In this document: piece by piece, positions 54,289 to 63,907 of the stretch
Layout of the letters: each line of letters opens with the position of its first letter
How positions within the stretch are numbered: the first letter of the stretch is position 1
Assembly (NCBI GenBank): GCA_016208165.1
Contig: JACQYL010000115.1
Coordinates: 1-64,000, forward strand
Reading direction: 5' to 3'
Origin: Deltaproteobacteria bacterium
GTDB lineage: Bacteria > Desulfobacterota > Desulfarculia > JACQYL01
DNA: 64,000 bases
Notes under the pieces: generated by a model
Seen by the model: only the letters and a program-made list of their open reading frames with translations
Told to the model about the DNA's origin: nothing
The model's database searches: none
Position numbers and translations under genes: made by a program

Positions 54289-54714
54289 TCACGAAGCTTC
54301 GCCCACCCGCGTAACTACGGAATCCACCGCCTTATAAATCTCCTCATCCGTGCCGTAGATCTCTTCCACCGATTGGTGGTCGATCAATTTTTCCACTATG
54401 AACGCGGTTAGATAAAGACTCACAAAATTGGGAACCGGAACCACGGTTCGGAACGGCGCCGTCTGGTATTCGATCTCAAAATCCTCGGCGGATACCATTT
54501 GGCGAAGGCATAGTTCTAACTGTCTTACAAGCTCACGTCGGTTCGAGGTTGCCACCAGACCTGTATCGAGCAGTCTTTGGGCCAATCGATTGCTCAAGTC
54601 CTCGACCTGAGATCGGATTTGTTGGAGTAGTCTTTCCCGACCATGGTCTTTGGACGAATCCAATCTGGAAAGGATCTTCTCCTCACGTAGGTTCGGAAAA
54701 AACTCTTTTGCCAT
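54289..54714 (-). CDS. Conserved-looking cytosolic protein of unknown function, 141 aa
   Basis: AGGAG lies 5 bases before the ATG. The product is mostly helical (E-K-I-L-S-R-L-D; L-L-Q-Q-I-R-S-Q-V-E-D-L-S-N-R-L), ending in a charged C-terminus. No signal or membrane segment. I cannot name a family. It could be a small adaptor. It is separated by about 140 bases from the CPBP protease gene upstream. Confidence 0.7.
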   Translation of the reverse strand: MAKEFFPNLREEKILSRLDSSKDHGRERLLQQIRSQVEDLSNRLAQRLLDTGLVATSNRRELVRQLELCLRQMVSAEDFEIEYQTAPFRTVVPVPNFVSLYLTAFIVEKLIDHQSVEEIYGTDEEIYKAVDSVVTRVGEAS

Positions 54715-54854
54715 TAAGTGCTCCTTAGACCCTTAATAATGCCAGCATATCTGGCGAGTCTTTTTATTTTATTCTCTAACAAACTGAAAAGCAATGACCG
54801 ATTCTACGCCGGGGTTTCCCGTCCCTCAAAAAAATATCACCGGGAGAAAGGTTC

Positions 54855-55556
54855 TCATTTCAGGATGTGCGCCCACCAGAGTCCGTAACCCCAGAGGAAC
54901 CCATTCCCCGAGACATGAATAACGATAGGAGTCCAGAGGCTTCGCGAGTGCTCAAAAGAAAGGGCGCACAATGCTCCTCCGAATACCGCGGGCACGATTC
55001 GGGCAGGGCTTATCCCATGCACGGCGGCGAACAAAGTGGCCGTCAGGATCACGACGACCCAAACGGAAAACCTTTTTCGAAGGGCCCCGTACAACAATCC
55101 GCGGAACACCAGCTCTTCCACGAAGGGGCTCAGCATGACGGCCACCAATAGGTAGCCCATTCCCGGCCACGGGAGCCTGAACCAGACGCTGTCCGCCGGA
55201 AACAGTCTTGGGAGTCTCCCACAGGCGAGGTGAATAACCACCAGAGCCGTCGCTGCGGCACCTCCCAAAACCAAGCTCCAGGCGACTCCCAGACGGACGC
55301 CCCTTTTCCAAGTCTCTTTCTGAAAGCCTATTTGCCTCCACTTGAGATAGGGACTCCGAGCCATCGCCACGAGCAAAAGCCCGTCCAGCAAACGCGCCGA
55401 CGCAGTCACCGACAGGATCCCGTTTATGCTTGGAGGAAACAGCAGGGCCACCCATCTTCCCCATATCCACTCAAGGGCCGCCAACACTACAAAAACGGTC
55501 AGCGCCACTGGTATACGAGGTCCGTTCTCTTCCCGCGATTCCGGTTGTTCGGCCAT
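54855..55556 (-). CDS. CPBP-family intramembrane metalloprotease
   Basis: E-E-L-V-F-R-G near residue 145 is motif 1 of CPBP (Abi/Rce1) proteins. A-V-H-G near residue 180 and H-V-S-G-N-G near residue 220 provide the other metal ligands. Six or more helices. The gene starts seven bases after the HEAT-repeat gene, so they form an operon. Confidence 0.88.
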   Translation of the reverse strand: MAEQPESREENGPRIPVALTVFVVLAALEWIWGRWVALLFPPSINGILSVTASARLLDGLLLVAMARSPYLKWRQIGFQKETWKRGVRLGVAWSLVLGGAAATALVVIHLACGRLPRLFPADSVWFRLPWPGMGYLLVAVMLSPFVEELVFRGLLYGALRKRFSVWVVVILTATLFAAVHGISPARIVPAVFGGALCALSFEHSRSLWTPIVIHVSGNGFLWGYGLWWAHILK

Positions 55557-55562
55557 TCCAGA

Positions 55563-57116
55563 TCATCCACTCTCGCTAAGATGCGTCCTGCCGTTGGATC
55601 GGAGAGCGCGATAGACAACGTCCCGCACATACCAATCCGTTCTGGTCCGATACGTCCGTCTGAGGGCCCTCACGGCTTCGGATGAATGAAACCGCTCCAG
55701 ACCGCGCGCACTGGCGCCCGCCACATGAACGCACGAAAGTTCCAGATTGTCGATCAAACGGTTCATCACGGGCTTACCCTCGTTTCCCCGCACCATCCGG
55801 GCGGCCCAGTAACGAACGCGTATGTCGGGGTCATTCAGAAGTCGAAGCAGCACTCCCGGATCCCGGAAACCCGATCCCATCGCTTCTCCCAGCAACCGGA
55901 CGGCCCGCACTTGAGCCCACCCATGTTCGCACAGCGCCAATCGGGTCAGCGTTTCGGCGTCCGCTGGAAACGGAAACAGCAGGTGAAACCCGATCAACAG
56001 AACTGCGCCTATCGGTAGAACCGCCTCCCCCACAAGGGAACTCGGCCTCCCTACCAATCGGCCCAATCCACGGACAAGCCGCGTCAATACCCAAGCGGCT
56101 CCTCCGATCATGGCGCCGGGTATGCCGACGAAGAGACTCAGCCCTATCCAGAAACAAAGCCCGGCCTTTGAAGCATTCCATTCCTCATGAACCAGCAATT
56201 CCGGCAGGAAAGAGATTCGGCTCATTTCTATCCGCTCTTCTCTGCCGGCGCCGGGTTCGCTCACTACCAAGTACGGATGTTCCTTTTTCAGAATCCAGTC
56301 CCAATCAGCCTCGGAATCCTCCAACGAACCACCGACCAGAATGACTCCGTTGCGATTCAGAACCCGTTCCAGTTGCCGCCATTCCTGCTCTTCGAACTGC
56401 GCCCTTGGCGCCAAGCACAGCGGCTGGGTCTTCCGCGCGGGATGCTTGATCGGTTCGGCCGCCATGAGGGTGTACCGATAATAGAAATCGTTCGCCGGGC
56501 GACCCCAGTCATTACTTAGAAGTAATGCGTCCCGGACGGATTTGAAGTCGTGGATTCCCGAGTTCAGAGCGATCAAGGCCGGCAACAGGACGGCTCCCGT
56601 GAATCCGGGCAAACGGCGGAGGATTTCCTTCAATTCAGGGATGGTATTCGAGCCGCTCCGGAATAGCCAGATATAGAGCCAGCAGCCCGTACCCAACACA
56701 AAAGCGGATTCGCGGAATGCAACTTCATGTCGATTCAGGGAACAGCCTAATGCCGTCATTATGAAAAGCAACAGCAACCACTTCACCGCCCTGCGCGTTC
56801 CGGGTCCCCGAAAAAAATACAGCCAGGGGAGGAACAAAACGGGGAGACCCAAGCCCAGGCTGAATGCATAAAAGAGCGCGGCATACGCCGCCGAAGCAAC
56901 CGACCTCAATTCATCACCCAGTGCGGCCCCGGGTACGGACAGAAGGTTCAGCTGTTCAACGATGGCTTGTCGTTCGAACAAAGCCCGGTTGTTTTCACTC
57001 GTCAGAGCGAAACCCAATCCGAAGGAACACGCTACTGAAAGGCAAACACACAGCAGCGCGGAACCGAATGCAGCGCCTCGGATCGCGTTGTTGCCGGTAC
57101 TCAGATTGCTTCGCAT
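55563..57116 (-). CDS. Polytopic membrane protein with C-terminal HEAT-like repeats
   Basis: About 517 aa. N-terminal membrane helices (residues 15-40, 75-100, 110-125, 135-150 and 170-190), a soluble middle part, two further helices near residues 320-375, and a C-terminal region of HEAT-like repeats (R-A-V-R-L-L-G-E-A-M; I-R-V-R-Y-W-A-A-R-M-V; A-S-A-R-G-L-E-R-F). Resembles uncharacterised membrane HEAT proteins. Partner gene is the CPBP protease. Confidence 0.78.
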   Translation of the reverse strand: MRSNLSTGNNAIRGAAFGSALLCVCLSVACSFGLGFALTSENNRALFERQAIVEQLNLLSVPGAALGDELRSVASAAYAALFYAFSLGLGLPVLFLPWLYFFRGPGTRRAVKWLLLLFIMTALGCSLNRHEVAFRESAFVLGTGCWLYIWLFRSGSNTIPELKEILRRLPGFTGAVLLPALIALNSGIHDFKSVRDALLLSNDWGRPANDFYYRYTLMAAEPIKHPARKTQPLCLAPRAQFEEQEWRQLERVLNRNGVILVGGSLEDSEADWDWILKKEHPYLVVSEPGAGREERIEMSRISFLPELLVHEEWNASKAGLCFWIGLSLFVGIPGAMIGGAAWVLTRLVRGLGRLVGRPSSLVGEAVLPIGAVLLIGFHLLFPFPADAETLTRLALCEHGWAQVRAVRLLGEAMGSGFRDPGVLLRLLNDPDIRVRYWAARMVRGNEGKPVMNRLIDNLELSCVHVAGASARGLERFHSSEAVRALRRTYRTRTDWYVRDVVYRALRSNGRTHLSESG

Positions 57117-57361
57117 TTGATCAGATTAGCATATACGGGGTAAAGGCGCCATCCGGTATTCCGTGGGCCGATCAAGCGGTGAATGATCCGACCCGGACTC
57201 CTCATAACGGGGTTAGGGTGAACGAATCTTCCTTCCTTCGATGATCAAGGATACTTAACCGCTCGAAATACGTTTTCCGAGTCGATTTTTTTCTCAAGTA
57301 GTTTTCGATATTGCCGATAAAATAAACAAGAGAGCATCACTTCTCACTCCATCCCCCTTAT

Positions 57362-57414
57362 GCCTCAAGGCTTCCCGACCTGGTTGGGGTCGGCCTTGGG
57401 GCCCTTCTTTTTTT
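57362..57414 (+). terminator. Strong two-tier terminator without an upstream gene on its strand
   Basis: GCCTCAAGG (57362-57370) pairs with CCTTGGGGC (57394-57402). Inside it, CCGACC pairs with GGTCGG. A run of seven T follows at 57408-57414. The only gene nearby that could end here runs the other way, so a small RNA starting within 57130-57350 or a leader is a possibility. Confidence 0.6.
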
Positions 57415-57642
57415 GTCCTTGGAGTTGTCCGAAATTTGGAATTCCCGATCCCCGGTTCTGTGTGAGGGTACATTTGCATGAGGCGGCCGATGAGATGGGT
57501 AATTACGTAACGGCTGCTACCTTTTTACCCACGGCGAAATTCTACCTGTACATTTAATGGGTTAGACACTTTTTATTCTCTGCGGGCTGTCTCTGTCCCC
57601 CCATCCGACACCCTCCCCACCCCCTCTGACGGCCATAACCAC

Positions 57643-57671
57643 TTGACATTGTTTTTTTATTTCCCTACCCT
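57643..57671 (+). promoter_or_regulatory. Likely sigma-70 promoter of the Tmc-like operon
   Basis: TTGACA at 57643-57648, a spacer of exactly 17 bases with a T-run, and TACCCT at 57666-57671 as a weak -10 box. It would give a leader of about 155 bases before the cytochrome b gene. Confidence 0.5.
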
Positions 57672-57835
57672 CTTTGGGCACAGGCGTTGCTAAAGGAGAA
57701 CCGGATTTGCTTGCGGAACAGGAACCCGATGGTTAAATTTTAATTTTACGTTCCTGACTCGAAAAGGGGAGGTCGGCGCCCGAATGTTCGCGGGACGCTT
57801 CATTAGGCTTTTTATGAAAGGAGATGGATAAGACC

Positions 57836-58501
57836 ATGTCGTTTTATTCCTTTGTCGAAGGTCCTTTATTATGGATCGCCATTTTGACGTTCATTATCGG
57901 CAGTCTGATTCAGGCTGTCTTGTTTTTTTCCCTTTCTCGGAAAAAGGATAAGATCATTTATGAACATTTCAGCCTGAAATACGTGCTTGCGACGTTTTTC
58001 AAGTGGCTGCTTCCCATAAATAGAACCGTCGGCAAGAATCCGATTTTTACGATTCTTGGGTACATTTTCCACATATGTCTGATCGTGGTGCCCATCTGGC
58101 TGGCGGGTCACATCATGCTTTGGGAGGAGTCCCGATTCGAATGGTATTGGACGCCGATACCCGATTCCCTCGCCGACTGGATGACCCTGATTTTTCTGGC
58201 CATCGCCGTTTTCTTCTTGCTGAGACGACTCATTTCCCCCGACATTCGACTGATTTCAACCTTTTCCGATTATTTCCTGCTTGTTGTAACCGCGCTGCCC
58301 TATGCTACCGGTTACTTTCTGACGCATGGGACGCTTGATCATGTCGCTTTTCTTTCGGGGAATATGCAATTGATTCATATGCTTTCAGGAGAGCTCATGC
58401 TGATCCTGATCCCTTTCACTAAGCTGTCTCATTTCATACTCTTTTTCTTTTCCAGGGCGTCTACGGGTATCGAGTTTGGGCGGAGAGGTTATTCTGTCTA
58501 G
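57836..58501 (+). CDS. tmcC: Membrane cytochrome b subunit, TmcC/DsrM/NarI-like
   Basis: Five to six membrane helices over about 221 aa. F-H-I-C-L-I-V-V-P-I-W-L-A-G-H (two His in one helix) and H-M-L-S-G-E-L-M-L-I-L-I-P with K-L-S-H fit the heme b ligands of the NarI/DsrM superfamily. It likely passes electrons between the quinone pool and the HdrD-like subunit encoded next. A Met at 57824 is also possible as the start but sits directly on the AAAGGAG. No cytochrome c3 gene (tmcA) is adjacent. Confidence 0.82.
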   Translation: MSFYSFVEGPLLWIAILTFIIGSLIQAVLFFSLSRKKDKIIYEHFSLKYVLATFFKWLLPINRTVGKNPIFTILGYIFHICLIVVPIWLAGHIMLWEESRFEWYWTPIPDSLADWMTLIFLAIAVFFLLRRLISPDIRLISTFSDYFLLVVTALPYATGYFLTHGTLDHVAFLSGNMQLIHMLSGELMLILIPFTKLSHFILFFFSRASTGIEFGRRGYSV

Positions 58502-58554
58502 GCCAATAACACTTTTATCAGTTTCAAAATAATCCTTATGGGAGATTCATAGGT

Positions 58555-59841
58555 ATGAACGAAATCAATGCTCAGAAGGTCAATGACTTTTTGAAAACCC
58601 GGATTGGGGCGCGTTTCAAGACCTGGTTGAAGATTTGTACTCATTGCGGGATGTGCGCCGACACCTGTCATTTCTATCGCGCCAACGACAAAGATCCTAA
58701 GATGATTCCTTCTTACAAGGTACGATTCTTATTAGATATTTTGAAGAAAAAAGGCAAAGTAGATAAAGAGTACCTGGATAAAGTGTATTCCACAGTATAC
58801 CACGAGTGCAACATGTGTCGACGATGCACTCACTACTGTCCTTTCGGCATCGACATTGCATTGCTGATTTCACTCCTCAGGGCGATGCTGTTCGACCAGA
58901 ACATCGCTCCGGAAGGATTGCGCAAAGCCATCGAGAATTACCGGCAGTTCGGGAACCAGATGGCCGTTACCGATGAAGATTGGGTAGATACCATCCAGTG
59001 GTGCGAGGAGGAAACGGCGGAGGAGCTCGTGGGCCTCACAATCCCCATCGATAAAGTGGGCGCCAAAATGCTGTATACCGTCAACGCACGGGAGCCGATG
59101 TTCTATCCTCAGGATATGATGGAGGCTGCGAAGATCTTCTATGTGGCGGGAGAAGACTACACCTATTCCAGCAAACCCGGCTGGGACGATACGAACCTCG
59201 CCATGTTTTGCGGTGATGTGAAGACGGCGCGCACCATCGTTGAGAACACCTTCAAAAGAGCGGATGAATTGGAGGTGCAGCAAGTCGGGGTTACCGAATG
59301 AGGCCACGCCTACCGAGCGCTTCGGTTCGAAGCGCCTACCTGGCTGGGATACACTCCGAAACAAGAAGTGATTCATTCGGTCGAGCTTTTTCACGACTAT
59401 ATCAAGGAAGGCAGGATTAAGCTCAGGGAGAAAATCAAAGAGCCTACCACGGTCCAAGACCCTTGCAACGTGGTGCGCAGCGGCGGCCTGGCGGCAAAGA
59501 ACCAGGCTCTGGCCGACATGATCTCCGAAGACTTCCGCCCCATGAGAAATCAGGGAAACTACAATTTCTGCTGCGGAGGCGGCGGCGGCGCCATGCCCAT
59601 GGGCGGCGAAATGCGCAAGCACCGTCTGAAATGCGGAAAAGTCAAAGCCGATCAGATCAAGGAGACGGGCGCCAAGGTTGTATTCGTTCCCTGCCACAAC
59701 TGTATCGATCAGATCAGGGACCTTTCAAAAGAATATGATCTGGGCATCAAAGCGATTCACTACAAGGAAGCGATTTCGGAACTCATGGAGATCCCGGAGC
59801 ACATGATTCCGAAAGAAGAAGGGGAAGCAGGGGAGGAATAG
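58555..59841 (+). CDS. tmcB: HdrD/TmcB-like iron-sulfur protein, probable selenoprotein (Sec249 encoded by TGA)
   Basis: Two frames, 58555-59298 and 59302-59841, are in phase and split only by TGA at 59299. Read through: two ferredoxin clusters near residues 28-100 (C-T-H-C-G-M-C-A-D-T-C and C-N-M-C-R-R-C-T-H-Y-C). Then comes the first CCG half with V-T-E-U-G-H-A-Y-R. The second CCG half is complete (Q-D-P-C-N; F-C-C-G-G-G-G-G; V-P-C-H-N-C). In relatives the T-E-C-G-H-A position is Cys. A 7 bp hairpin with a G-G-T-T-C loop follows 15 bases after the TGA. The total is 428 aa, normal for the family. Alternatively a nonsense mutation, but the reading frame and conservation continue intact. Confidence 0.85.
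59302..59335 (+). promoter_or_regulatory. SECIS-like hairpin after the TGA of the HdrD-like gene
   Basis: GCGCTTC (59317-59323), loop GGTTC (59324-59328), GAAGCGC (59329-59335): a perfect 7 bp stem. The loop starts 22 bases after the TGA and begins G-G-U, like the E. coli fdhF SECIS. Confidence 0.75.
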
Positions 59842-60106
59842 AAGAACCTGGACGGAGCCGGAAGGTTTGATCTCAGCGTCCTGTGTTCCCTGAGAACGAC
59901 GGCCCGGTATAGGCCACGTCGGATAGACCCCGCCGGGCATCGAGGGGGCCGGCGTCGTCTTATTACCGGATTTGTCGCACAGCCGGAACGCATGACGGCA
60001 ATGACTGCGAAAGTTCAACTCAGGTTCAGCCGGGTTTCAGTGATACTGAAGAGCCCTTCTTGAATGACGTGAGGAGAAAGCGCGCCCCTGAATCGATGTA
60101 ACCGCT

Positions 60107-61819
60107 TTGTCCGTTCATTCCCACAAGGCCGCCGAAGGTGCGAACCCATTGAGTCGATCTTTTAAGATCCATCATAGCCTCAGTTTTCGCTTGATTTTCT
60201 GGGTGGGTGTGATCTTGTTGATCACTATAAGTATTTGGGCCTATTTCAACATCGAATACCAGAAAAAGAAGGCCTTGCACCGTGTGGCCTTGGAAGCGGA
60301 ACGACTGGGCAACACGATCAAACTGGGGACGCACTATGCGATGATGCTCAACTCCAGGACCGATATCAATCAGATCATCAACAACATCGCGCGGCAGGAG
60401 GGCATCCGGAACATCCGTATATACAACAAGGATGGTGAGGTCAAGTTTTCCAACACGAGCGCGGAAGTCAATCAGACTACCGATATCAAAGCCGAAGCTT
60501 GCAATGTCTGCCATCAGACTCAACCGCCTCTGGATGAAGTCGAACTGATGCGACGGACGCGCATTTTCCGTTCGCCTTCGAACGACAGAGTGTTGGGTAT
60601 TCTCAGTCCGATCTATAATGAGACCGGGTGTTCCGCCGTACCCTGCCATTTCCATCCTGAGGACAAGAGAATATTGGGACTCCTCGATGTGGTCTTTTCC
60701 TTGGAAGATACGGATGCGGAAATCCTGGCCTATGAAAAAGGCATCATTGGGCTTGCCCTCGCCGCTTTCATAGGGGCATCGAGTATCATAGCCCTATTCA
60801 TCCTCCGATTCGTCAATCGCCCCATCAAGAACCTGATCACGGGTACACGCCACATCGGGGAAGGGGATTTCAGCTACGAGTTGGATGTTGCCCCGAAGGA
60901 CGAGATAGGAGAACTAGCGTTGGCCACCAATAAGATGAGGAAAAGAATTCACGAAAAGCAAACGGAGCTGAACAAGCAAAGAGAAGTGTATCAGAGTCTG
61001 TTCGAGCAGGTACCCTGTTACGTAACGGTGCAGGACCGTAACCTCAGGCTCCTGAGATACAACCGGGAATTCGAAGAGAAATTCAGTCCCGAAATGGGCG
61101 ACTATTGCTATAAGGCATACAAGAACCGAAATGAAAGGTGCGATGTATGTCCGGTTATGAGCACGTTCGAAGACGGTCAACCCCATACCAGCGAAGAGAC
61201 GGGGGTCAAGAAGGACGGCAGTAAATCCTACTGGATGGTGAGAACCTCTCCGATCAAAGGCCCCACGGGAGAGGTGATCGCCGCCCTCGAGATGTCCCTT
61301 GATGTAACGGAGATCAAATGGCTGCAGGACGAAGCCAGAAGATCTGAAGAAAGATACCGGACATTTTTCAACACCATACCGAGCCCGGTATTTGTCCTGG
61401 ATTCGAATGACCTTGAAATAATTGACTGCAACGATAGCGTGGCGGCTGTTTACGGGTATTCAAGAGATGAAATACTTGGTACTTCATTTATGGATCTATT
61501 CTCCGGAGGCGATCGCGATCAGTACATTTCGGAGTTGAAATCCACGGGCGCCATCGTTCAAGCCAAACACAATACCAAAGACGGAAGAACCATTTTCGTA
61601 AACATGAGACTTTCGCCATCCGACTATAAGGGCCGGAAAGTCTTCCTGGTCACATCCAGCGACATCACAAAACGATTGATGGCGGAACAACAACTCATAC
61701 AGGCTGGCAAAATGGCTACGTTAGGCGAAATGGCCACTGGCATGGCCCACGAGTTGAATCAGCCGCTCACCGTGATGAAGACCGCCAGCAATAACTGCAA
61801 GCCGATTCTCCATGTATAA
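60107..61819 (+). CDS. Heme-motif PAS sensor histidine kinase, N-terminal part of a broken gene
   Basis: A membrane helix near residues 30-47 is followed by a periplasmic domain with C132-N-V-C-H136 and C175-S-A-V-P-C180-H181 (CxxCH and Cx4CH). A second helix lies near 210-235. HAMP, two PAS domains and the DHp His box [10 protein letters not shown] follow. The frame ends at TAA about 15 residues after the His box. The expected second DHp helix is missing and the next fragment starts in another frame. It sits just after the Tmc-like genes and may sense their redox state. Start uncertain (TTG at 60107 or 60149). Confidence 0.8.
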   Translation: MSVHSHKAAEGANPLSRSFKIHHSLSFRLIFWVGVILLITISIWAYFNIEYQKKKALHRVALEAERLGNTIKLGTHYAMMLNSRTDINQIINNIARQEGIRNIRIYNKDGEVKFSNTSAEVNQTTDIKAEACNVCHQTQPPLDEVELMRRTRIFRSPSNDRVLGILSPIYNETGCSAVPCHFHPEDKRILGLLDVVFSLEDTDAEILAYEKGIIGLALAAFIGASSIIALFILRFVNRPIKNLITGTRHIGEGDFSYELDVAPKDEIGELALATNKMRKRIHEKQTELNKQREVYQSLFEQVPCYVTVQDRNLRLLRYNREFEEKFSPEMGDYCYKAYKNRNERCDVCPVMSTFEDGQPHTSEETGVKKDGSKSYWMVRTSPIKGPTGEVIAALEMSLDVTEIKWLQDEARRSEERYRTFFNTIPSPVFVLDSNDLEIIDCNDSVAAVYGYSRDEILGTSFMDLFSGGDRDQYISELKSTGAIVQAKHNTKDGRTIFVNMRLSPSDYKGRKVFLVTSSDITKRLMAEQQLIQAGKMATLGEMATGMAHELNQPLTVMKTASNNCKPILHV

Positions 61820-62187
61820 TGGCCGATTCCAACCGGTTGGAACAGGTGTTCATAAACCTCCTTACCAACGCCAGGGATGCGATTGAAGAAAAATGGGCGG
61901 CGGGAAACCACAGCGGAGAAATAAAAACCATTTTTTTGCGAACACGCTCGACCGAAGACACGGTAGTCATCGAGGTCGAGGACACCGGGGCCGGCATTCC
62001 CGAAGCTATCAGGGAGAAGATCTTCGAGCCTTTTTTTACCACAAAGAAAGTGGGAACCGGCACCGGTCTGGGACTTTCCATCAGCTACGGCATTGTTCAG
62101 GACTATGAAGGCAGCATTGACGCGAAATCCACACCCGGAAGGGGATCTATATTCATCCTCCGGTTTCCCGAAGCGCGCGAGGCTTGA
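61819..62187 (+). pseudogene. Histidine kinase ATPase domain, C-terminal part of the broken gene
   Basis: N box ([15 protein letters not shown]), G1 (V-E-D-T-G-A-G-I), F box and G2 ([10 protein letters not shown]). It lacks any sensor or DHp part and starts at an ATG overlapping the preceding stop. The reading frame continues upstream to 61795 with plausible residues. It appears to be the other half of the kinase, cut off by a deletion of roughly 60-70 codons plus a frameshift. It is possibly translated by coupling, but unlikely to signal alone. Confidence 0.75.
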
Positions 62188-63353
62188 TGGCTCGAAAAAT
62201 TCTATTGGTGGACGACGAAGAGGGGATTCGAAAGGTCCTGAGCATTTCCCTCGAGGACAGCGGGTACCAGGTATTTTCGGCCAAGAGCGGCGAGGAGGCT
62301 CTCGATCTTTTCAGGGAGATCAAGCCTCCTATTGTACTCACAGACATCAAGATGCCGGGTATGGATGGCATCCAGCTGCTCCGTAGAGTCAAAGAGGACG
62401 CTCCCGATACGGAAGTGATCATGATCACGGGACACGGCGACATGGGCTTGGCCATTCAGAGTCTGAAGTTCGACGCCACCGATTTCATTACGAAACCGAT
62501 TAATGACGAAGCCCTCGAAATCGCTCTGAAACGAGCCAACGAGAGAATCTATTTAAGGAAACAGCTAAGAGAATATACGGAAAACCTGGAAAGGCTCGTT
62601 GAAGAAAAAACAAAGCAGCTTCTGGAAGCGGAAAGACTGGCGGCGGTCGGGCAGACGGTGGCGGGATTGGCGCATACCATCAAGAACATCGCTTCAGGCC
62701 TGACAGGCGGCGGTTTTGTGTTGGAAAAGGGGATCGAGCTGAACCAACGGCAGTACCTGATCAACGGCTGGCAAATGATCAGGGGCAACGTGGAACGCAT
62801 TAAGCGCATGGCGCTCGATCTCTTGAACTTTGCCAAACAAAGAGAACCCGATTACCAGCTGTGCGATCCAAACGCACCGCTCAAAGAGGTGCTCCAGCTG
62901 ATGTTGCCCCGCTCCCAGGAGTATGGAGTCGAGCTGCAACTCGAGTCGGACGATCGGCTACCCAAAGCGTGGTTCGATCCGGAGGCCATACAGGCCTGCA
63001 TTTTGGACCTGACCACGAACGCTATCGACGCGTGCATAGATTTCAACTGCGCGTCGGGGACCCGCACCGTCCTTCTGCGTTCACGTCAAAGCGACGGCTG
63101 GGCTGTGGAATACCGGGTCGAAGACAACGGATGCGGGATGGATGACGACACAAAGGCCAGGGTATTTCAGAATTTCTTCAGCACAAAGGGAAGCCAGGGA
63201 ACCGGGCTCGGCTTGATGATTACGAAGAAAATCGTGGATGAACATGGAGGCGCCATTACATTTGAATCTGAAAAAGGAAAAGGCACGAAGTTCATCATCA
63301 AGCTGCCTTTGAGAGCAGGGGCCACTGAGGAGGCTCGGAAAAACGAAAGTTAA
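62187..63353 (+). CDS. Receiver-histidine kinase hybrid
   Basis: Receiver domain first (D9-D10-E, phospho-acceptor D53 in L-T-D-I-K-M-P-G, Lys in I-T-K-P), then a coiled coil. A kinase core follows, with His box G-L-A-H163-T-I-K-N, N box (T-T-N-A-I-D-A-C), G1 (D-N-G-C-G-M) and G2 (G-T-G-L-G-L-M). 389 aa. Its ATG overlaps the previous stop. It probably relays or integrates the signal of the kinase upstream. Confidence 0.9.
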   Translation: MARKILLVDDEEGIRKVLSISLEDSGYQVFSAKSGEEALDLFREIKPPIVLTDIKMPGMDGIQLLRRVKEDAPDTEVIMITGHGDMGLAIQSLKFDATDFITKPINDEALEIALKRANERIYLRKQLREYTENLERLVEEKTKQLLEAERLAAVGQTVAGLAHTIKNIASGLTGGGFVLEKGIELNQRQYLINGWQMIRGNVERIKRMALDLLNFAKQREPDYQLCDPNAPLKEVLQLMLPRSQEYGVELQLESDDRLPKAWFDPEAIQACILDLTTNAIDACIDFNCASGTRTVLLRSRQSDGWAVEYRVEDNGCGMDDDTKARVFQNFFSTKGSQGTGLGLMITKKIVDEHGGAITFESEKGKGTKFIIKLPLRAGATEEARKNES

Positions 63354-63374
63354 AACTTCAGGAAGGAGTCTGCC

Positions 63375-63872
63375 ATGATAGAATACAAGAACATCCTTTT
63401 TTGCACTGATTTTTCGGAGGACGCCAACATCGCGTTTCTCCATGCGCTGGATCTGGCAAAGAAACATGGGGCACGGTTGCATATCCTGCACATTCCGCAT
63501 TCTTCCTACTCCTATATGCGGCACGTGGTCGACGAGCATATACCGGAAGGCTCGCCCGGCGACGAGTCTTTTTTCAACGAAGAGGTCAAAAAGAAGGCCA
63601 TAGAAGCGTTGAAGAAAGAGTATGACGCCCGTTTGAGCGGGTTCAGCAATTACACAATGGTGGTCAAAGTGGGTTCCCCGGACATCGAGATCGTCCGCTA
63701 CGCCAAAAAGAACGATATCGACGTGATCGTGATGGGAGCCCTCGGAAAATCGGAACAGGACCGGATTGAACATGGCAGCACGGTCGCCAATGTGTCCAAG
63801 TACGCGCATTGCCACGTGATTGCCATAAGGAATCCGGCCAAACGGTTTACTTTACCCGGGCAGATGTACTAA
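63375..63872 (+). CDS. Universal stress protein (UspA family)
   Basis: I-L-F-C-T-D-F-S-E near the start. The ATP-binding loop near residue 121 reads G-A-L-G-K-S-E-Q-D-R with G-S-T-V-A-N-V, close to the G-x2-G-x9-G-S/T pattern. 165 aa. AGGAAGGAG upstream. Groups of Tmc-like, kinase, Usp and receiver genes are common in sulfate reducers. Confidence 0.92.
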   Translation: MIEYKNILFCTDFSEDANIAFLHALDLAKKHGARLHILHIPHSSYSYMRHVVDEHIPEGSPGDESFFNEEVKKKAIEALKKEYDARLSGFSNYTMVVKVGSPDIEIVRYAKKNDIDVIVMGALGKSEQDRIEHGSTVANVSKYAHCHVIAIRNPAKRFTLPGQMY

Positions 63873-63907
63873 GGCGGCCAGACACAAATCAACGGAGGAT
63901 CAAAACC

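Noticed and set aside
57690-57823. Riboswitch in the leader of the Tmc-like operon
   Set aside because: I could not fit the leader to any known aptamer; the pairing found was weak.
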